A stretch of 64,000 nucleotides of DNA, from contig OZ251509.1 in assembly GCA_965242855.1 (NCBI GenBank), positions 372,001 through 436,000 of the forward strand, given 5' to 3'. Of this stretch, positions 1 through 8,738 are shown piece after piece. The position numbers were made by a program, and so were the translations under genes. This DNA is from WTGU01 sp965242855 (lineage in GTDB: Bacteria > Pseudomonadota > Alphaproteobacteria > UBA828). Below the pieces are notes generated by a model that saw nothing but the letters and a program-made list of their open reading frames with translations, did not search any database and had not been told where the DNA came from. Positions within the stretch are counted from its first letter, which is position 1, and each line of letters opens with the position of its first letter.

Positions 1-1
1 C

Positions 2-832
2 CGGGCGGCGATCATGACCAAGCTGGAGAAACCGGAGGCGCTGGAGCGGCTGGAGGAGATCGTCGAACTCTCGGACGCGATCATGGTGGCGCGGGGCGAC
101 CTGGGCGTCGAACTGGCGCCGGAGGACGTGCCGGCCGAGCAGAAGCGGATCGTGCGCGCGGCGCGCCAGGCGGGCAAGCCGGTGGTGATCGCGACACAGA
201 TGCTGGAATCGATGATGACCGCGCCGGCGCCGACCCGCGCCGAGGCCTCCGACGTGGCGACGGCGGTCTATGACGGCGCCGACGCGCTCATGCTTTCCGG
301 CGAATCGGCGGCCGGGAACTATCCGCGCGAAGCGGTCGCGATCATGAACCGCATCATCGAGCACGTGGAGCGCGACCCGGCCTACCGGCGCTACGTCCAC
401 TGGCAGCAGCAGGACCCGGAGGCGACCCCGGCCGACGCGATCACCGCGGCGGCGCGGCAGGTCGCCGAGACCCTGGGCGCCGCCAGCATCGTGACCTACA
501 CCACTTCGGGCTCGACCGCGCTGCGGGCGGCGCGCGAGCGGCCGCTGGTGCCGCTCCTGGTGCTCACGCCGAGCCTCGCCACGGCGCGGCGGCTCGCCGC
601 TCTCTGGGGCGTCCACTGCGTGCACACCGACGACGCCATCGGCTTCACCGACATGGTGGAGAAGGCCTGCGCCCACGCGCGCGACGCCGGCTATGCCGCG
701 AACGGCGACCGCATCGTGATCACCGCCGGCGTCCCCTTCGGCACCCCCGGCACGACCAACGTACTCAGGATCGCGCGGGTCGGCGCCGGCCCCGCCGAGC
801 GCACGGCCGCGCCCGGGGAGGCGCGCCCGTGA
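2..832 (+). CDS. pyk: Pyruvate kinase, C-terminal part (5' end outside window)
   Basis: This is the 3' part of pyruvate kinase, which converts phosphoenolpyruvate and ADP to pyruvate and ATP in glycolysis. The reading frame is open from base 2, upstream of the first internal Met at 14, so the gene enters from the left edge. Visible family blocks are the end of the TIM-barrel A domain (KLEKPEAL, MVARGDLGVE, IATQMLESMM, ADALMLSGESAAG) followed by the C-terminal alpha/beta domain (TYTTSGSTALRAARERP, then GVPFGTPGTTN). About 277 residues are present, so roughly 200 N-terminal residues are missing from view. The C-terminus is of normal extent, with a short Ala/Pro-rich tail. Confidence 0.95.
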   Translation, partial: RAAIMTKLEKPEALERLEEIVELSDAIMVARGDLGVELAPEDVPAEQKRIVRAARQAGKPVVIATQMLESMMTAPAPTRAEASDVATAVYDGADALMLSGESAAGNYPREAVAIMNRIIEHVERDPAYRRYVHWQQQDPEATPADAITAAARQVAETLGAASIVTYTTSGSTALRAARERPLVPLLVLTPSLATARRLAALWGVHCVHTDDAIGFTDMVEKACAHARDAGYAANGDRIVITAGVPFGTPGTTNVLRIARVGAGPAERTAAPGEARP

Positions 833-963
833 GACGATGCCCTGCCGGATGCCGGGAGATTGGTCGCCAACGAAGATTATGGCAACGACTGCGTTGACAT
901 GATCGCCGCTACCGCTGTTCTTCAGTGATGAACCATGCGTCTGCAAAGACGAAGGAGAACACT

Positions 964-1332
964 ATGCTGATCAACATAGACTCTCGCAAGGAAATCACGA
1001 GAATTCCACACCCTGAAACATTCAAACTCATACAGGACAGATTGAGCCCAGGTGATTTCAACGGTGTCATGGGTGAAATCAACAAGCGAATCGACGAGGC
1101 CGGCGGAGAAATCGTTACCGCAGGGTTCCTGCCGAGCCCGGATTGGTCGAATACCCCTTTTCAATGCATCCACGATACCGCCGCCAGGAAGGATAAGGAG
1201 CTCTCGGCGAAAATGTTTGGCCTTATGGTCTGGTATACGGTCATGCAGCGCTCGGAGCGCTGGGGATGCGGTCGATACAATATAGGTGATCGGGAGATCG
1301 AGAGCCTTACGTATTTCCGATTGGGGGACTGA
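964..1332 (+). CDS. Hypothetical protein, AT-rich orphan (122 aa)
   Basis: I do not recognise this protein. I chose the start at 964 because a good ribosome-binding site (AAGGAG at 952-957) lies just before it; an in-frame ATG at 925 has no such site. The product is a soluble-looking mixed alpha/beta protein with no signal peptide or membrane segment. It has a Trp/Tyr/Met-rich stretch near residue 90 (MFGLMVWYTVMQRSERWGCG). Base composition is clearly more AT-rich than the flanking pyk and glc genes, which suggests recent acquisition. It stands alone between pyk (+) and glcF (-). Confidence 0.55.
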   Translation: MLINIDSRKEITRIPHPETFKLIQDRLSPGDFNGVMGEINKRIDEAGGEIVTAGFLPSPDWSNTPFQCIHDTAARKDKELSAKMFGLMVWYTVMQRSERWGCGRYNIGDREIESLTYFRLGD

Positions 1333-1462
1333 GAATTCGGCGCGGCGCATCACTCCCTTGGCTTTCCATGTGAGAAAGCAAGCCGCCAAGCGCTCGTACT
1401 CCCGTCACGGTATGACGGCGCAGGGCGAAAGGAAGCGCGCGCTCCGCTCGCGTGCGGGCCGG

Positions 1463-2770
1463 CTACGCGCCGAATGAGGCCTCCGGCAGGGCAGGTGGGC
1501 AGGGGCCGCCGGTCGCCCAGTCGAGAAGCTCGACCGTGTGCACCACCGGCAGCGCGGTGTGGGCCGCGATCTGCACCATGCAGCCGATGTTGCCGGCGGC
1601 CACGACGGCCGCGCCGGTGCTCTCGATCGCGGCCGCCTTGCGCGCGCCCAACTCGCCGGCCAGCGCCGGCTGGAGCAGGTTGTAGGTGCCGGCGGAGCCG
1701 CAGCAGAAATGCCCGTCCGGGACGGCGCGCACGGCGAAGCCTGCGGCTTCGAGGAGCGCCGCCGGCAGCGCGTCGATCTTCTGGCCGTGCTGGAGCGAAC
1801 ACGCCGAGTGGTAGGCGACCGTCGGCGCGGGCGCCGCCGCCGGGCCGCGGCCCGCGAAGCCGAGCCGCTCCAACACCTCGCTCACGTCGCGCGCCAAGCC
1901 GGCGACCCGCGCCGCGTCCGTGGCGAAAGCCGGATCGTCCGCGAGCAGGTGGCCGTAATCCTTGAGCATCGTGCCGCAGCCCGAGGCGTTGGCCACGATC
2001 GCGTCGAGGCCGCCGCCTTCGCTCTCGCGGGCGAACGCCGCCACGTTGCGCCGGGCGCGTTCGCGTGCTTCGCCCCCGAGATGGTGCGTGAGTGCGCCGC
2101 AGCAGCCGGCGCCGCGCGCGACGACGACCTCGCAGCCGTGGCGGACGAGCAGCCGGACCGTGGCTTCGTTGATCGACGGCGCCAGCACGCATTGTACGCA
2201 ACCGGTGAGCAGCGCGACCCGCAGGCGGCGGGGGCCGGCGGCCGGGATCACCTGCGGCCGCTCGACCCAGCTCGGGCCGTGGACGGCGGCGCGCGCGAGC
2301 CGCAACAGGGCGCGCGTGCGGCCGCCGAACAGCGGCGCGAACGGCGCTACCGGGCGCGCGGCCAGCAGCGCGAGCCGCACCAGGCCGGGACGCGGCAGGA
2401 CACGCCCGAGCAGGGCGCGCAGCAGGCGTTCGCCGCGCGGCCGTTCGTAAGTCCGCGCGATGTGGGCGCGCGCGTGATCCACCAGATGCATGTAATCGAC
2501 GCCCGCCGGGCAGGTCGTCATGCAGGAGAGGCAGGACAGGCAGCGGTCGATATGGCGGGTGACCGTCGCGTCGGCGGGGCCGCCTTCCTCGAGCAGGTCC
2601 TTGATCAGGTAGATGCGCCCGCGCGGGCTGTCCCTTTCATCGCCGAGCAGCGCGTAGGTCGGGCAGGTCGAAAGGCAGAGCCCGCAATGCACGCAGGTCC
2701 GCAGCACGTCGTTGGCCTGGGCGAGAGCAGGGCGCGCCGCGAGCAGGCTTTCCGAAAAGCGCGTCTGCAC
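1463..2770 (-). CDS. glcF: Glycolate oxidase iron-sulfur subunit GlcF
   Basis: GlcF is the Fe-S electron-transfer subunit of membrane-associated glycolate dehydrogenase (glycolate to glyoxylate). Two 4Fe-4S ferredoxin motifs occur early: CVHCGLCLSTCP near residue 27 and CLSCLSCMTTCP near residue 77. The C-terminal half carries the two CCG-type cysteine-rich domains of the heterodisulfide-reductase family (GAGCCGAL and FCCGSAGTYN). Length, 435 aa, is normal. The start is a GTG at 2770, only 4 bases after the glcE stop, so translation is probably coupled. It is the last gene of the glcD-glcE-glcF operon, read leftward. Confidence 0.95.
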   Translation of the reverse strand: MQTRFSESLLAARPALAQANDVLRTCVHCGLCLSTCPTYALLGDERDSPRGRIYLIKDLLEEGGPADATVTRHIDRCLSCLSCMTTCPAGVDYMHLVDHARAHIARTYERPRGERLLRALLGRVLPRPGLVRLALLAARPVAPFAPLFGGRTRALLRLARAAVHGPSWVERPQVIPAAGPRRLRVALLTGCVQCVLAPSINEATVRLLVRHGCEVVVARGAGCCGALTHHLGGEARERARRNVAAFARESEGGGLDAIVANASGCGTMLKDYGHLLADDPAFATDAARVAGLARDVSEVLERLGFAGRGPAAAPAPTVAYHSACSLQHGQKIDALPAALLEAAGFAVRAVPDGHFCCGSAGTYNLLQPALAGELGARKAAAIESTGAAVVAAGNIGCMVQIAAHTALPVVHTVELLDWATGGPCPPALPEASFGA

Positions 2771-2774
2771 CGGT

Positions 2775-3992
2775 TCAGACGCCCGCGTACATGCGACCCG
2801 GATTGAGCACGCCGGCCGGATCGAACGCGCGCTTGATCCGCGCGGTCAGCGCCGCGAGGCCCGGCGGCTGGGGCTGGAACACCTCGCGGGCAGCCCGCGT
2901 CGGCGAGTCGGCGCGCACCAGGGTGGCGTGCCCGCCGGCCGCCGCAACCGCCGCGCGCACCGCGGACTCGCCGGCATCCGGCGCGTCGTCGATGGCGAGC
3001 CAGACGAGGCCGCCGCCCCAGTCGAAGAGCGCGCGAAGGGCGGCGTCGTTCGCGACCCGCGCGGCCACGGCGGCGCCCGAGGCCGGCGGCACCGAAAGGC
3101 GCCAGAGCAGCGCGGCTTCGTCGGCGAAGGCCCGGACGTCGCGAATCTCGCGCCACAGCGCCGCCGAATTCCGGGAGTGCAGCTCCTCGACCGCGCCGAA
3201 GCGACCGAGCAGCGCGCGCAGCGCCTCGCAGCGCGCCCGGGCCGACGCGGGAAACCCCTCGACCCGGACGGCCGTGACCGCGCCGCCGGCGCCCGCGACG
3301 TAAGGGACGGCCGAGCGCGCGGCGGCGGCGGCCGGCATGTGCGCCGCCCCCGAGACCTCGTGCGGGCTCGCGAGGGCCGCGCCGAGTGCCTCGACGGCGG
3401 CCTCCGCCTCCAGGCCGTACAGCAGGACGGTGCGGGTGCGCTCCGGCGCCGGCAGGACCTTGAGCGTCACCTCGTGCATGACGGCGAGCGTGCCGTAGGA
3501 GCCGGCCAACAGCTTGCAGACGTCGTAGCCCGTCACGTTCTTGACCACGCGGCCGCCGGCCTTGAAACGCGCGCCGCGGCCGCTCACCGCGTGCACGCCG
3601 AGGAAGTGGTCGCGCGCCGCGCCCGCCTTGATCCGGCGCGGCCCGGAGAGGTTGCAGGCGAGCGCACCGCCGATGGTGGCGCTCCCGCCGCCGCCCAGCA
3701 GCGGCCCGTAGTCCGCCGGCTCGAAGGCCAGCATCTGCCGCTCCGCGCCGGTCGCGGCCTCGATGGCGGCCAGCGGAGTCGCCGCCTGCGCGGTCAGGAC
3801 CAGTTCCGACGGCTGGTAGTCGACGATGCCGTCGAACGCCGAAAGCGAGAGGGTGGCCGCGCCTTGCGCGGGCCGGCCGAGGCCGCGCTTGCTGCCGCCC
3901 GCGACCGCCTCCAGCGGCCGTTCGTGGGAGACCGCCCAGGCGACGGCGTCCGCCAGGCCGTCGGCATCCGCCGGGCGCAGGCGTTCCGCCAT
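2775..3992 (-). CDS. glcE: Glycolate oxidase FAD-binding subunit GlcE
   Basis: GlcE is the second flavoprotein subunit of glycolate dehydrogenase. The frame stays open far upstream through the antisense of glcD, but the real start is the ATG at 3992: it overlaps the glcD stop (TGATG) and begins with the typical MAERLRPAD segment. FAD-binding PCMH-type features are visible: VAGGSKRGLGRP near residue 28, LLGGGGSATIGGALACNLSGPRR in two pieces near residue 100, and KNVTGYDVCKLLAGSYGTLAV. The C-terminus ends with the family signature FDPAGVLNPGRMY. Length is 405 aa. Confidence 0.95.
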   Translation of the reverse strand: MAERLRPADADGLADAVAWAVSHERPLEAVAGGSKRGLGRPAQGAATLSLSAFDGIVDYQPSELVLTAQAATPLAAIEAATGAERQMLAFEPADYGPLLGGGGSATIGGALACNLSGPRRIKAGAARDHFLGVHAVSGRGARFKAGGRVVKNVTGYDVCKLLAGSYGTLAVMHEVTLKVLPAPERTRTVLLYGLEAEAAVEALGAALASPHEVSGAAHMPAAAAARSAVPYVAGAGGAVTAVRVEGFPASARARCEALRALLGRFGAVEELHSRNSAALWREIRDVRAFADEAALLWRLSVPPASGAAVAARVANDAALRALFDWGGGLVWLAIDDAPDAGESAVRAAVAAAGGHATLVRADSPTRAAREVFQPQPPGLAALTARIKRAFDPAGVLNPGRMYAGV

Positions 3993-5482
3993 CAGAAGCG
4001 GGGCAGATCGGGGAACGGCACCCGCCCCCGATGCACGTGCATCCGGCCGAGCTCGGCGCAACGGTGAAGCGTCGGGAAGACCTTGCCCGGATTGAGGAGC
4101 TGATCCGGGTCGAAGGCGCATTTGATCCGCTGCTGCTGCTTGAGATCTTCTTCGCCGAACATCTCGCCCATCAGGTCGCGCTTCTCGACGCCGACGCCGT
4201 GCTCGCCCGTCAGCACGCCGCCCACATCGACGCACAGCTTGAGGATTTTCGCGCCCATCTCCTCGGTCCGCCGGAGCGCGCCGGGGACGTTGGAATCGTA
4301 CATGATCAGCGGGTGCAGATTGCCGTCGCCGGCGTGGAAGACGTTGGCGACGGGCAGGTCGTATTCCCGCGACAGTTCGCCGATCCGGGTCAGCACCTCG
4401 GGCAGCCGCGCGCGCGGAATCGTCCCGTCCATGACGTAATAGTCGGGCGCCATGCGCCCGGCCGCGGCGAAGGCCGACTTGCGCCCGAGCCAGAAGCGCT
4501 GGCGTTCGGCCTCGTCCGCGCTGGCGCGGACGGTGGTCGCGCCCGACCGTTCGGCGATGCCGCCGACCCGGGCCACGAGCTCGTCGACCTCGACGCCGGG
4601 GCCATCCAGTTCGCAGATGAGGATCGCTTCCGCGTCCCGAGGATAGCCGGGACGGCAGAAGCTCTCCGCCGCTTCGATCGCCGGCCGGTCCATCATTTCG
4701 AGCCCGGCGGGGACGATCCCGGCGGCGATGATGTCGCGGACGCAGGTCCCCGCCGATTCGTTGTCGGGGAAGCCCATGAGGAGCGCCCGGACGGTCGCCG
4801 GTTTGGGCAGGAGCCGCACCGTGACCTCGGTGATCACGCCGAGAAGCCCCTCGGAGCCGGTGACTGCGCCGAGCAGATCGTAGCCCTCGGCGTCGAACTG
4901 CTTGCCGCCCAGACGAAGGACCTCGCCGCCCATGAGCACCATCTCGACGCCGAGCAGGTTGTTGGTCGTGAGGCCGTATTTGAGGCAGTGCACGCCGCCC
5001 GAATTCTCCGCGACGTTGCCGCCGATGGAGCAGGCGATCTGGCTCGACGGATCCGGCGCATAGTAGAAGCCGTGGGGGCCCACGGCCGTGCTGATGGCGA
5101 GATTGGCGACTCCGGGCTGGACCACGGCGCAGCGGTTGGCGATGTCGATATCGAGGATGCGGTTGAGCTTGCCGAAGCCCACGGTCACCCCGTCGGCGAG
5201 GGGCAGTGCGCCGCCCGAAAGCCCGGTGCCGGCGCCGCGCGGCACCACCTTGACGCCGCGCGCACAGCAAAGCGCGAGGATGCGGCTCACCTCGCCGGTG
5301 CTGCGCGGCAGGACGACGATCATCGGCAGCGCCCGGTAGGCGCTGAGACCATCGCATTCGAAAGCACGCAGCGCGCGCTCGTCGTCGATGACGTCGTCGT
5401 CCGGGAGGATGTCGCGCAACGCGGCGACGAGGGCTTCCCGCCGTCCGATCACGCCCGCGTCGGGCTCGGGCATCGCGATCAT
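3992..5482 (-). CDS. glcD: Glycolate oxidase subunit GlcD (FAD-linked)
   Basis: GlcD is the catalytic FAD-linked subunit of glycolate dehydrogenase, 496 aa. The FAD_binding_4 domain shows VVPRGAGTGLSGGALP, CSIGGNVAENSGG and GSEGLLGVITEVTVRLLPKP. The FAD-oxidase C domain contains FHAGDGNLHPLIMYD and GGVLTGEHGVGVEKRDLM, and the end is CAFDPDQLLNPGKVFP. The start may be the ATG at 5482 or the third-codon-downstream ATG at 5473; a GGGAGG stretch lies upstream of both. It is the first gene of glcDEF. A hydroxyacid dehydrogenase related to glyoxylate reductases lies nearby (6509-7498), so the region as a whole handles C2 acids. Confidence 0.96.
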   Translation of the reverse strand: MIAMPEPDAGVIGRREALVAALRDILPDDDVIDDERALRAFECDGLSAYRALPMIVVLPRSTGEVSRILALCCARGVKVVPRGAGTGLSGGALPLADGVTVGFGKLNRILDIDIANRCAVVQPGVANLAISTAVGPHGFYYAPDPSSQIACSIGGNVAENSGGVHCLKYGLTTNNLLGVEMVLMGGEVLRLGGKQFDAEGYDLLGAVTGSEGLLGVITEVTVRLLPKPATVRALLMGFPDNESAGTCVRDIIAAGIVPAGLEMMDRPAIEAAESFCRPGYPRDAEAILICELDGPGVEVDELVARVGGIAERSGATTVRASADEAERQRFWLGRKSAFAAAGRMAPDYYVMDGTIPRARLPEVLTRIGELSREYDLPVANVFHAGDGNLHPLIMYDSNVPGALRRTEEMGAKILKLCVDVGGVLTGEHGVGVEKRDLMGEMFGEEDLKQQQRIKCAFDPDQLLNPGKVFPTLHRCAELGRMHVHRGRVPFPDLPRF

Positions 5483-5543
5483 GGCGAAACGGCCTCCCGC
5501 CCGCGCTTCTCCGCCACCTCGCGCGCGATGGCGGGCGACCCCG

Positions 5544-5669
5544 TCAGCCCTGGCGCGCCTTGAACCGCGGGTTGCGCTTGTTGATGATCAGCACCCGGCC
5601 CTTGCGCCGCACGATCCGGCAATCCTTGTGGCGCTTCTTGGCCGCGCGGAGCGAGTTGAGAACCTTCAT
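5544..5669 (-). CDS. ykgO: 50S ribosomal protein L36, YkgO type
   Basis: This 41-residue, very basic protein is the small large-subunit ribosomal protein L36. MKVLNSLRAAKKRH at the start and INKRNPRFKARQG at the end are diagnostic. It is the form lacking the four zinc-ligand cysteines (only one Cys is present), which is the usual L36 of alphaproteobacteria and the zinc-independent paralogue in enterobacteria. A GAGAGG ribosome-binding site lies 5-6 bases before the ATG. It is upstream of glcD on the same strand, 61 bases away, and is probably transcribed independently. Confidence 0.93.
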   Translation of the reverse strand: MKVLNSLRAAKKRHKDCRIVRRKGRVLIINKRNPRFKARQG

Positions 5670-5793
5670 GGCACCCTCTCGAAAGGCCGGCGCACCATAG
5701 GAAGCCGGCGCGCGCCTGTCAAACCGCGGCTTGAACGCATCCCCGCCGGAGGGATAGCGTGGGCGGCGGCCAGGAACGAGGCGGGAGGCGCCG

Positions 5794-6441
5794 ATGGCGG
5801 GCACGGCGGCGGAAGAGATCGCGGCGGCCCTTCTTGACGCCGGCGCCTTCCTGGTGCGCCCGGCGGCGCCGTTTCGTCTCGCCTCCGGGCTGCGGGCGCC
5901 GTTCTACGTCAATTGCCGGCTGCTCCTTTCCCATCCCGACGCCCGGACGCGGGCGGCGGCGGCGCTGGCGGCCGTCGTGCCGCTGCCGGCCACCACCGTG
6001 GTCGCCGGCGGCGTCACGGCCGGCGTGCCCTTCGCGGCGCTGGTCGCCGACCGCCTCTCCCTGCCGCTGGTCTATGTCCGCGCCGCGCCGAAGGACCACG
6101 GCACGGCAGGGCGGATCGAAGGCGGCGCCGTCGCCGGCGAGACCGTCTTCCTGATCGAGGACCTGATCACCACGGCCGGCAGCATCCTCGCCTTCGCCGG
6201 CGCGCTGCGCGCGGCGGGCGCGCGGGTGGACGGCGCAGGCGTGCTGTTCTCCCGCGCCGGCGCGGCGGCGCGGCGCGCCCTGGGCGACGCGGGCCTCGGC
6301 CTCGCGGCGCTCTGCGACCTCGACACCCTGCTCGCGACGGCGCGCGCCTCCGGGCGCCTCGACGCCGCGGCGCTGGCCGAGATCCGCGCCTTCCTCGCGG
6401 ACCCGGAGGGATGGTCCGCCCACGCCCCGACGCGGCCCTGA
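5794..6441 (+). CDS. pyrE: Orotate phosphoribosyltransferase (PyrE-like)
   Basis: This is an orotate phosphoribosyltransferase-type enzyme (orotate + PRPP to OMP), 215 aa. The PRPP-binding signature FLIEDLITTAGS is near residue 114, preceded by the OPRT block VYVRAAPKDHGTAGRIEGG. The N-terminal hood segment (FRLASGLRAPFYVNCRLL) matches the FxLxSGxxSPxYxD region of PyrE. A GGGAGG site lies 5 bases before the ATG. pyrD and pyrF are also in this window (34045-35894) but not adjacent, so the pathway genes are dispersed. The protein is unusually Ala-rich, as expected from the base composition. Confidence 0.88.
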   Translation: MAGTAAEEIAAALLDAGAFLVRPAAPFRLASGLRAPFYVNCRLLLSHPDARTRAAAALAAVVPLPATTVVAGGVTAGVPFAALVADRLSLPLVYVRAAPKDHGTAGRIEGGAVAGETVFLIEDLITTAGSILAFAGALRAAGARVDGAGVLFSRAGAAARRALGDAGLGLAALCDLDTLLATARASGRLDAAALAEIRAFLADPEGWSAHAPTRP

Positions 6442-6508
6442 CCCGGATTCCCCGCATCCGTCGTTCAGGCCTCGCGTCGTCCGGTGCGCGGGCGGGGAAT
6501 CCTCCCGG

Positions 6509-7498
6509 TCAACCGGCGGGATCGAGGACGCGGTCCGGCGGGGCGTGCCCGTCGGCGAAGGTCTGGATGTTGATGAGGACCTTCTCGCCCATGTCGAGGC
6601 GCCCTTCGATGGTGGCGGAGCCGATGTGGGGCAGGGCCACTACGTTGTCCAGCGTGAGCAGCTTCGGCGTGACCAGGGGCTCGTTCTCGTACACGTCCAG
6701 CCCGGCGCCGGCGATGCGGGCGGCTTCGAGCAGGCGCACCAGGGCGGCCTCGTCGATGGCGTGGCCGCGCGAGGTGTTGATCACGTAGGCCTGCGGACGC
6801 AGCAGGGAGAGTCGCCGGGCCGAGAGCAGGTGATAGGTCGCCGGCGTGCTCGGGCAGTGGATCGAGACGAAATCCATATGCGCCAGCATCTGGTCCAGGC
6901 TCTGCCACCAGGTCGCCTCGAGCGCGGCCTCGGTCTCCTCGTCCAGGCGGTTGCGGTTGTGGTAGTGGATGGAGAGGCCGAAGCCGCGGGCGCGACGGGC
7001 GACGGCCTGGCCGATCCGCCCCATGCCGACGATGCCGAGCCGCTTACCCCAGATACGATGGCCCAGCATCGTGGTCGGCGCCCAGCCCCGCCAGTCGCCG
7101 CCGCGCAGCAGCCGCTCCCCCTCCGAGAGCCGGCGCGGCACCGCGAGGATGAGGGCCATGGTCATGTCCGCCGTGTCCTCCGTGAGGACGCCCGGCGTGT
7201 TGGTCACCAGGATGCCGCGCGCCCGCGCCGCCGCGAGGTCGATGTGGTCGACGCCCGTACCGAAGCTCGCGATCAGCTTGAGAGCGGAGCCGGCGCGTTC
7301 GAGGAGGGCGCCGTCGATGGCGTCCGTCACCGTCGGCACCAGGACGTCGGCCTCTCCCGCCGCACGCGCCAGGGCCTCGCGGTCGAGCGGGCGGTCGTCT
7401 TCGTTGAGCCGCGTGTCGAAGAGCTCCATCATGCGCGCCTCGATCTCCCGAGGGAGACGGCGCGTCACGATCACCCTGAGCCTTCTGCCCGGCGTCAT
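6509..7498 (-). CDS. D-2-hydroxyacid dehydrogenase (glyoxylate/hydroxypyruvate reductase-like)
   Basis: This NAD(P)-dependent D-isomer specific 2-hydroxyacid dehydrogenase probably reduces glyoxylate or hydroxypyruvate. The start at 7498 is preferred over 7534 because GGAGGGG sits directly upstream of it. The Rossmann motif GIVGMGRIGQAVARRA lies mid-protein. The catalytic trio is visible: Arg in INTSRGHAIDE, Glu in GLDVYENEP, and His in LPHIGSAT. Length is 329 aa, normal for GyaR-type enzymes. With glcDEF about 1 kb away it could recycle or dispose of glyoxylate, but the substrate is inferred only. Confidence 0.85.
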   Translation of the reverse strand: MTPGRRLRVIVTRRLPREIEARMMELFDTRLNEDDRPLDREALARAAGEADVLVPTVTDAIDGALLERAGSALKLIASFGTGVDHIDLAAARARGILVTNTPGVLTEDTADMTMALILAVPRRLSEGERLLRGGDWRGWAPTTMLGHRIWGKRLGIVGMGRIGQAVARRARGFGLSIHYHNRNRLDEETEAALEATWWQSLDQMLAHMDFVSIHCPSTPATYHLLSARRLSLLRPQAYVINTSRGHAIDEAALVRLLEAARIAGAGLDVYENEPLVTPKLLTLDNVVALPHIGSATIEGRLDMGEKVLINIQTFADGHAPPDRVLDPAG

Positions 7499-7594
7499 CG
7501 CCCCTCCGACCGCGGCCGGCCGGTTGTTTAGCAAACGCCCCGCGGCGACTCAATTGACCGGCCCGGCGCCGAAACCCTGTATGATCGCGGCCCC

Positions 7595-8107
7595 GTGACG
7601 CTCCCGCGCCTCTCCCCCACCCGTTTGCACCGCGCCGCCATTCTGCCGGTGCTGGCGCTCGCGCTGGCCTGCGCCGCCCCGGCCCCGGCCCAGGAAGGGG
7701 CGAAGCGCGCGGACGAGCTGCCGCGGTTCCTCTCGCTCAAGTCGGCCCAGGTGAACCTCCGGGTCGGTCCCGGACGGCGCTTCCCGATCGACTGGGTTTA
7801 CAAACGCCACGGCCTGCCGGTGCTGGTGGTCGATAGCCACGACCAGTGGCGCCGGGTGCGCGACCACGAGGACACGCTCGGCTGGGTGCACCAGTCGCTG
7901 CTGTCCGCGCGCCGCACCGTGCTCACGGTGGGGGGCAGGCACACGATGCGGCGGCGGCCGGCGCCGGGCGAGACGGCACTGCTCCGCGTCGAGCCGGGAG
8001 TGGTCGCCGCCCTCCGCGAATGCGAGGGCGACTGGTGTCGCGTCTCGCTGGCCGGCGAGACCGGGTGGCTGCCGCGCGACGCGCTCTGGGGCACCGCCCC
8101 GCCTTGA
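7595..8107 (+). CDS. Secreted bacterial SH3 domain protein
   Basis: This 170-aa protein has an N-terminal signal peptide (RLHRAAILPVLALALACAAPAPAQ) followed by two bacterial SH3 repeats: LKSAQVNLRVGPGRRFPIDWVY, and later RRRPAPGETALLRVEPGVVA with ECEGDWCRVSLAGETGWLPRDALWG. Proteins of this family (SH3_4/DUF1058) are periplasmic and are common beside 2-hydroxyacid dehydrogenase genes in alphaproteobacteria. That is the arrangement here, with the divergent dehydrogenase starting about 100 bases away. The role may be cell-wall binding, but no activity can be assigned. Confidence 0.8.
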   Translation: MTLPRLSPTRLHRAAILPVLALALACAAPAPAQEGAKRADELPRFLSLKSAQVNLRVGPGRRFPIDWVYKRHGLPVLVVDSHDQWRRVRDHEDTLGWVHQSLLSARRTVLTVGGRHTMRRRPAPGETALLRVEPGVVAALRECEGDWCRVSLAGETGWLPRDALWGTAPP

Positions 8108-8128
8108 GGCGGCATCCCGCCGGACGGG

Positions 8129-8737
8129 TCACGAGGCGGAGTCGAGGTCCTGGGCGAGGGCGGCGCGGACTTCCTCCGGCATGACCGCCATGTGGCCGTA
8201 GGCCGGGTGCGCGCAGGCGAGCACGACGCGGGCGCCGGGCGCGCGGAAACGGGCGGCCTCGGGCGCCGGGAACGGGAAGCGCAGGAAATGGATCGACGAC
8301 GTCCGTCCGTCCTCCGCCGTGCGCGCGACGTCGTCCTCGATCGGCAGCGCGTCGATCGTGCTCTCGCCGACTTCCATGCGGAGGGCGTTTTCGATCCCCG
8401 CCAGGCGATAGAGTTCGCGCTCCCGCCGCGGCGGGTCGTCGATCTCGATCATGAACGTCGCCACCAGCGCGTCGCCGCGCGGGATCAACGGGTTGTAGGC
8501 CTCGAGCTCGCCCGCGATCTGCGCCTCGCCGCCGCCCTCGGCGTAGAGCATCTCGTGCACCTGCATCCACATCGTCTCGTAGCACTCGAAGTGGAGCGTG
8601 GCGAAGGGGCCGAGGGCGAGACGGCGGCGGCGCTTGAGCGCCGCGATCGCAGCGCGTTTCCTGGCGCGGACGCGGGCGTAATCCGCCATGTCCATGACGT
8701 CGGCCCGCGCCAACGGACGGCGGCGCGCATCCGCCAT
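8129..8737 (-). CDS. DUF3501 family protein
   Basis: This is a DUF3501 protein (202 aa) of unknown function. The start at 8737 (MADARRRPLARADVMDM) comes 1 base after the stop of the upstream Fe-S gene, indicating translational coupling. The segment HFECYETMWMQVHEMLYAEG in the middle and the ending HPAYGHMAVMPEEVRAAL are characteristic. This family is often found with a CCG-domain Fe-S protein and a rubrerythrin, so a role in oxidative-stress electron transfer is a reasonable inference. No rubrerythrin is visible in this window. Confidence 0.8.
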   Translation of the reverse strand: MADARRRPLARADVMDMADYARVRARKRAAIAALKRRRRLALGPFATLHFECYETMWMQVHEMLYAEGGGEAQIAGELEAYNPLIPRGDALVATFMIEIDDPPRRERELYRLAGIENALRMEVGESTIDALPIEDDVARTAEDGRTSSIHFLRFPFPAPEAARFRAPGARVVLACAHPAYGHMAVMPEEVRAALAQDLDSAS

Positions 8738-8738
8738 C

